A stretch of DNA of 64,000 nucleotides from assembly GCF_000622325.1 (NCBI RefSeq), contig NZ_JASE01000005.1, positions 124,001-188,000 on the forward strand, read 5' to 3'. The stretch comes from Sulfitobacter geojensis (GTDB lineage: Bacteria; Pseudomonadota; Alphaproteobacteria; Rhodobacterales; Rhodobacteraceae). A model generated the notes under the pieces. That model had not been told where the DNA came from, did not search any database, and worked only from the letters and a program-made list of their open reading frames with translations. The position numbers and the translations under genes were made by a program. This document shows, one piece after another, positions 61,353-64,000 of this stretch; the stretch's first letter is position 1; each line of letters opens with the position of its first letter.

Positions 61353-63101
61353 ATGACAGACCCCGCGCATTCGATTGGTCCTAAACTGGCGATGCTCCTC
61401 GGGCAGATTTACCCGAACGTTGACAGCGCAATTCTGTCCAGCATGGTTCTGGAAGCGTTCTGGCCCGATGGCAAACCCAGACGTCAACGCGGACGCCGCC
61501 GAGGGAATTCACTTTGGTCGCAGAAAGATGCCATGCTGATTACCTATGGGAACTCGATCACCGATGGTGCCCATAAACCGCTGGATTTGCTGTCCGATTT
61601 TCTGGACCGCTATCTGAAAGACTCCCTGAACGCGGTGCATATCCTGCCGTTCTTTCCCTATACATCTGATGATGGATTTGCCGTGTCCGACTTTCGCAGC
61701 GTAAATCCGCAACTCGGGGATTGGCCGGACATCAACCGGATTGCCCAAGAGTTCACGCTGATGTCTGATCTCGTGCTCAACCATGTGTCCAGCCAAAGCA
61801 ACTGGTTCAACGCCTACCGGCAGGGCCAAGCGCCCTACGACAAATTCTTCTTCGAAGCGTCCCCCGACGATGATCTGCGTGATGTCGTCCGACCGCGCAC
61901 CACGCCCTTGCTGCGCGAAGTCGAAACTAGCAACGGGCCGCGTCATGTCTGGTGTACCTTCAGCCATGACCAGGTTGATCTGGATTTTCGCAATCCCGAA
62001 GTCCTGTTGGAATTCTTGCGCATCATTCGCCTGCATATCGACAACGGGGTACAAATCATCCGGCTGGATGCTGTGGCCTTCTTGTGGAAGGAAATCGGCA
62101 CTTCTTCAATTCATCTGCCGCAAACCCATGCGGTGATCAAATTGATGCGGCTGCTGTGCGATTTTGCCACGGAGAAGGTGATCCTGCTGACGGAAACCAA
62201 TGTGCCAAAGGCCGAAAACCTAAGCTATTTCGGGTTAGGCGACGAGGCCCACGCCATCTACAACTTTCCTTTACCCCCATTGATCCTGCACGCAATGATG
62301 TCCGGGAACGCGCGGTACTTGCGCCAGTGGCAACGTGGCATGCCGCCCGCACCAATGGGATGCGCCTATCTTAATTTCACGGCAAGCCACGATGGCATCG
62401 GTATGCGCCCCGCCGAGGGAATATTGCCGGACGACGAGAAACAGGCGGTGATTGACACGGTACGCGACATTGGCGGGTTGGTATCGATGCGCACAATGCC
62501 TGACGGCAGCGAAAGCCCATACGAGCTGAACACAACCTTTTATGATGCGATGTCGCGTACCTTTGCGGGGCCGGATACGCACCAACACGCACGGTTTATC
62601 TGTTCGCAAACCATCGTGATGTCGCTTGAGGGTATTCCCGCGTTTTACATCCACGCGATGCTGGCAACGGCCAATGATCACGACGGCGTCGTGCATCGCG
62701 GCATGAACCGTGCCATCAACCGGCATCGCTGGGATTATCCCAGCCTGCGGGCCTTGTTAGCCGATCCAACTACACCCAATGCGCGCGTGCTCGCGGATCT
62801 TTCCGCGCGTCTGAGAATCCGGCAAAAACAGGCGGCATTTCACCCCAATGCCACGCAGTTCACCGTCAACATGGGGGATGAACGCGTGTTCGGGATCTGG
62901 CGCCAAAGTCTAGATCGCCATCAGTCCATTTTCGCACTCCACAACGTCAGTGACGCCGATGTGTCCGTTCCCGCAGCCGCGCTCAACTTGATCGAAGATC
63001 AAGAATGGGTGGATTTGCTAAGCGGTGCCCCGATTGACGCAACCGCCGACGAACTGACGGTCGCCCCCTATCAATGCATGTGGATTTCGAACAGGACCTA
63101 A
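61353..63101 (+). CDS. GH13_18 glycoside phosphorylase, probably glucosylglycerate phosphorylase
   Basis: 582 aa. Sucrose-phosphorylase-like fold with catalytic Asp239 (IIRLDAVAFLWKE), acid/base Glu281 (LLTETNVP) and the transition-state Asp347 (TASHDGIGMRP). In this subfamily members act on sucrose, sucrose 6-phosphate, glucosylglycerol or glucosylglycerate. The GT81-like gene that converges on it favours glucosylglycerate: one enzyme makes the phospho-precursor, the other splits the solute with phosphate. ATG 61353 has a weak ribosome site; a Met at 61392 is an alternative. Specificity is inferred from context. Confidence 0.85.
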   Translation: MTDPAHSIGPKLAMLLGQIYPNVDSAILSSMVLEAFWPDGKPRRQRGRRRGNSLWSQKDAMLITYGNSITDGAHKPLDLLSDFLDRYLKDSLNAVHILPFFPYTSDDGFAVSDFRSVNPQLGDWPDINRIAQEFTLMSDLVLNHVSSQSNWFNAYRQGQAPYDKFFFEASPDDDLRDVVRPRTTPLLREVETSNGPRHVWCTFSHDQVDLDFRNPEVLLEFLRIIRLHIDNGVQIIRLDAVAFLWKEIGTSSIHLPQTHAVIKLMRLLCDFATEKVILLTETNVPKAENLSYFGLGDEAHAIYNFPLPPLILHAMMSGNARYLRQWQRGMPPAPMGCAYLNFTASHDGIGMRPAEGILPDDEKQAVIDTVRDIGGLVSMRTMPDGSESPYELNTTFYDAMSRTFAGPDTHQHARFICSQTIVMSLEGIPAFYIHAMLATANDHDGVVHRGMNRAINRHRWDYPSLRALLADPTTPNARVLADLSARLRIRQKQAAFHPNATQFTVNMGDERVFGIWRQSLDRHQSIFALHNVSDADVSVPAAALNLIEDQEWVDLLSGAPIDATADELTVAPYQCMWISNRT

Positions 63102-63104
63102 GCG

Positions 63105-64000
63105 CTAGACATACTCGGCTTCGTCCGCAGCTGCGGCGGCGTGCAGTTCTTCAAGAAAATCCGGCTCTGCCGAATGGACGCGGTTCCATGTGGTGATGAA
63201 AGGGGTCTCATGCGGGTTATCCAGAAAGAACTGCCCGGCGCGCATGATGTTTTCTGCAAACAGTTCGATGGCGCGTTCTTCCTTGTGACGGTCGATGCTG
63301 AGGCCGTTCATCTTGGCATCGTTGTAATATGCTTCCATCACATCAAGCGCGCAGCGATAGTAGGTCGCTTTGAGCGTCCGGAAAACATTCGGTGTAAAGA
63401 CAGTGCCATCCGCGGCAAGCTTGCGAAAGATCGCCTTGCAAATGTCGGTCGACATACGGCTAAGGCCGGCATTTGCGTCATCCTCACTTAGCACTTGATG
63501 CTTGTGGTCGTATTGGTCCGCGATTTCGACCTGACAGACCGCTTGCGGTGCCAGATTGCGCCAAGCCTCGGACAGGATTCCAATTTCAAGACCCCAATCC
63601 GAAGGGATCCGCAAATCAGGCAACATTGTTGTGCGCATCGCGAATTCGCCGGACAGAGGGTAGCGGAAGCTACGCAAATAATCGATGTAATCGCGGTCGC
63701 CCATCACCTTCTTCAGCGCAATCAGCAACGGGCTGACAAGCAGGCGCGACACGCGACCGTTCAAGCGGTCCTGCCCAACGCGCGCGTAATACCCTTTGGC
63801 CAATTGATAAGGAAAATTCACGTTCGCAACAGGATAAACCAACCGCGCCAACATCTCGTTCGTATAGGTCAGGATATCGCAATCATGTATCGCCATGACC
63901 GCGCTGTCCTGACAACTGATGAGATAGCCGATCGATGTCCAGACGTTCTTGCCCTTGCCAGGTTCCGACGGTGCCAACCCCATCGCGACAAGCTTTTCAC
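63105..64000 (-). CDS. GT81-like glycosyltransferase (glucosyl-3-phosphoglycerate synthase type), partial
   Basis: About 298 codons of the C-terminal part; the frame stays open to the right edge, so the start lies outside. Family features: PGKGKNVWTSIGYLIS, the metal-binding HDCDI (DxD-like) motif, NFPYQLAKGYYARVG, RLNGRVSRLLVSPLL and SDWGLEIG. GpgS-like GT81 enzymes transfer glucose from a nucleotide sugar to 3-phosphoglycerate. Convergent with the phosphorylase gene, stops 3 bases apart. Confidence 0.85.
   Translation of the reverse strand, partial: EKLVAMGLAPSEPGKGKNVWTSIGYLISCQDSAVMAIHDCDILTYTNEMLARLVYPVANVNFPYQLAKGYYARVGQDRLNGRVSRLLVSPLLIALKKVMGDRDYIDYLRSFRYPLSGEFAMRTTMLPDLRIPSDWGLEIGILSEAWRNLAPQAVCQVEIADQYDHKHQVLSEDDANAGLSRMSTDICKAIFRKLAADGTVFTPNVFRTLKATYYRCALDVMEAYYNDAKMNGLSIDRHKEERAIELFAENIMRAGQFFLDNPHETPFITTWNRVHSAEPDFLEELHAAAAADEAEYV

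Noticed and set aside
61272..61487. 71-codon minus-strand frame at the start of the phosphorylase gene
   Set aside because: Mostly antisense to conserved GH13 sequence; the upstream hairpin falls within it but gives no support for coding.
1..64000. CRISPR array, prophage genes, transposases or known anti-phage systems
   Set aside because: No regularly spaced repeats, cas genes, phage structural genes or transposases were seen; the only mobile trace is the integrase remnant.

Overview
The window looks like a chromosomal segment of a marine alphaproteobacterium of the Roseobacter group (Rhodobacteraceae). The evidence is the petA-petB-petC order, a PetP/PetR-like regulator pair, a gltB-GFA-gltD arrangement, a bacterial voltage-gated sodium channel with a TLESW filter, TRAP and ABC uptake systems, and GC-rich codon use. 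Genus and species cannot be fixed from the sequence alone.

Layout. 0-5 kb: a partial tRNA, dapF, mtaB and the cytochrome bc1 operon petABC. 5-15.5 kb: a GST, a PaiB-like flavin-binding protein, an FMN riboswitch with type II lumazine synthase, a TPP riboswitch with thiBPQ, a MerR/DUF2938 pair, aroC, a DMT exporter, cobO and ilvE. 15.6-20.1 kb: petP-petR, xseB, ispA and dxs (isoprenoid precursors). 20-25 kb: the sodium channel, ExoD, an epimerase, a glycosyltransferase, a class II aldolase and a VOC protein. 25-33.5 kb: adenine deaminase and AMP nucleosidase, HU, a small Gly/Ser-rich membrane protein, a DMT transporter, a GlxA-type regulator, a methyltransferase, and the peroxide/methionine-sulfoxide genes gpx, msrB and msrA. 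33.5-47.3 kb: a lone HyuA-like hydantoinase, queG with a GST, mtgA, an SGNH lipoprotein, glutamate synthase, uppP and an NDUFA9-like protein. 47.4-48 kb: tRNA-Leu(CAG) followed by a decayed tyrosine-integrase fragment. 48-60.9 kb: a catabolic block built around a LysR regulator, with a peptide-type ABC importer, a TRAP importer, RraA-like, RidA, ornithine-cyclodeaminase-like, M20 amidase and cupin genes. 61.3-64 kb: a GH13_18 phosphorylase converging on a GT81-like glycosyltransferase, probably for glucosylglycerate turnover.

Most of the window is ordinary core metabolism. The less explained parts are: (i) a short AT-flanked motif, TTAGRGWCTG, about a dozen copies between 23.8 and 41.3 kb, mostly inside reading frames and written with rare codons; (ii) a 30-bp repeat found intact upstream of xseB and of queG; (iii) the dual-transporter catabolic cluster beside a tRNA/integrase relic; (iv) a DapF in which the second catalytic cysteine reads as serine.
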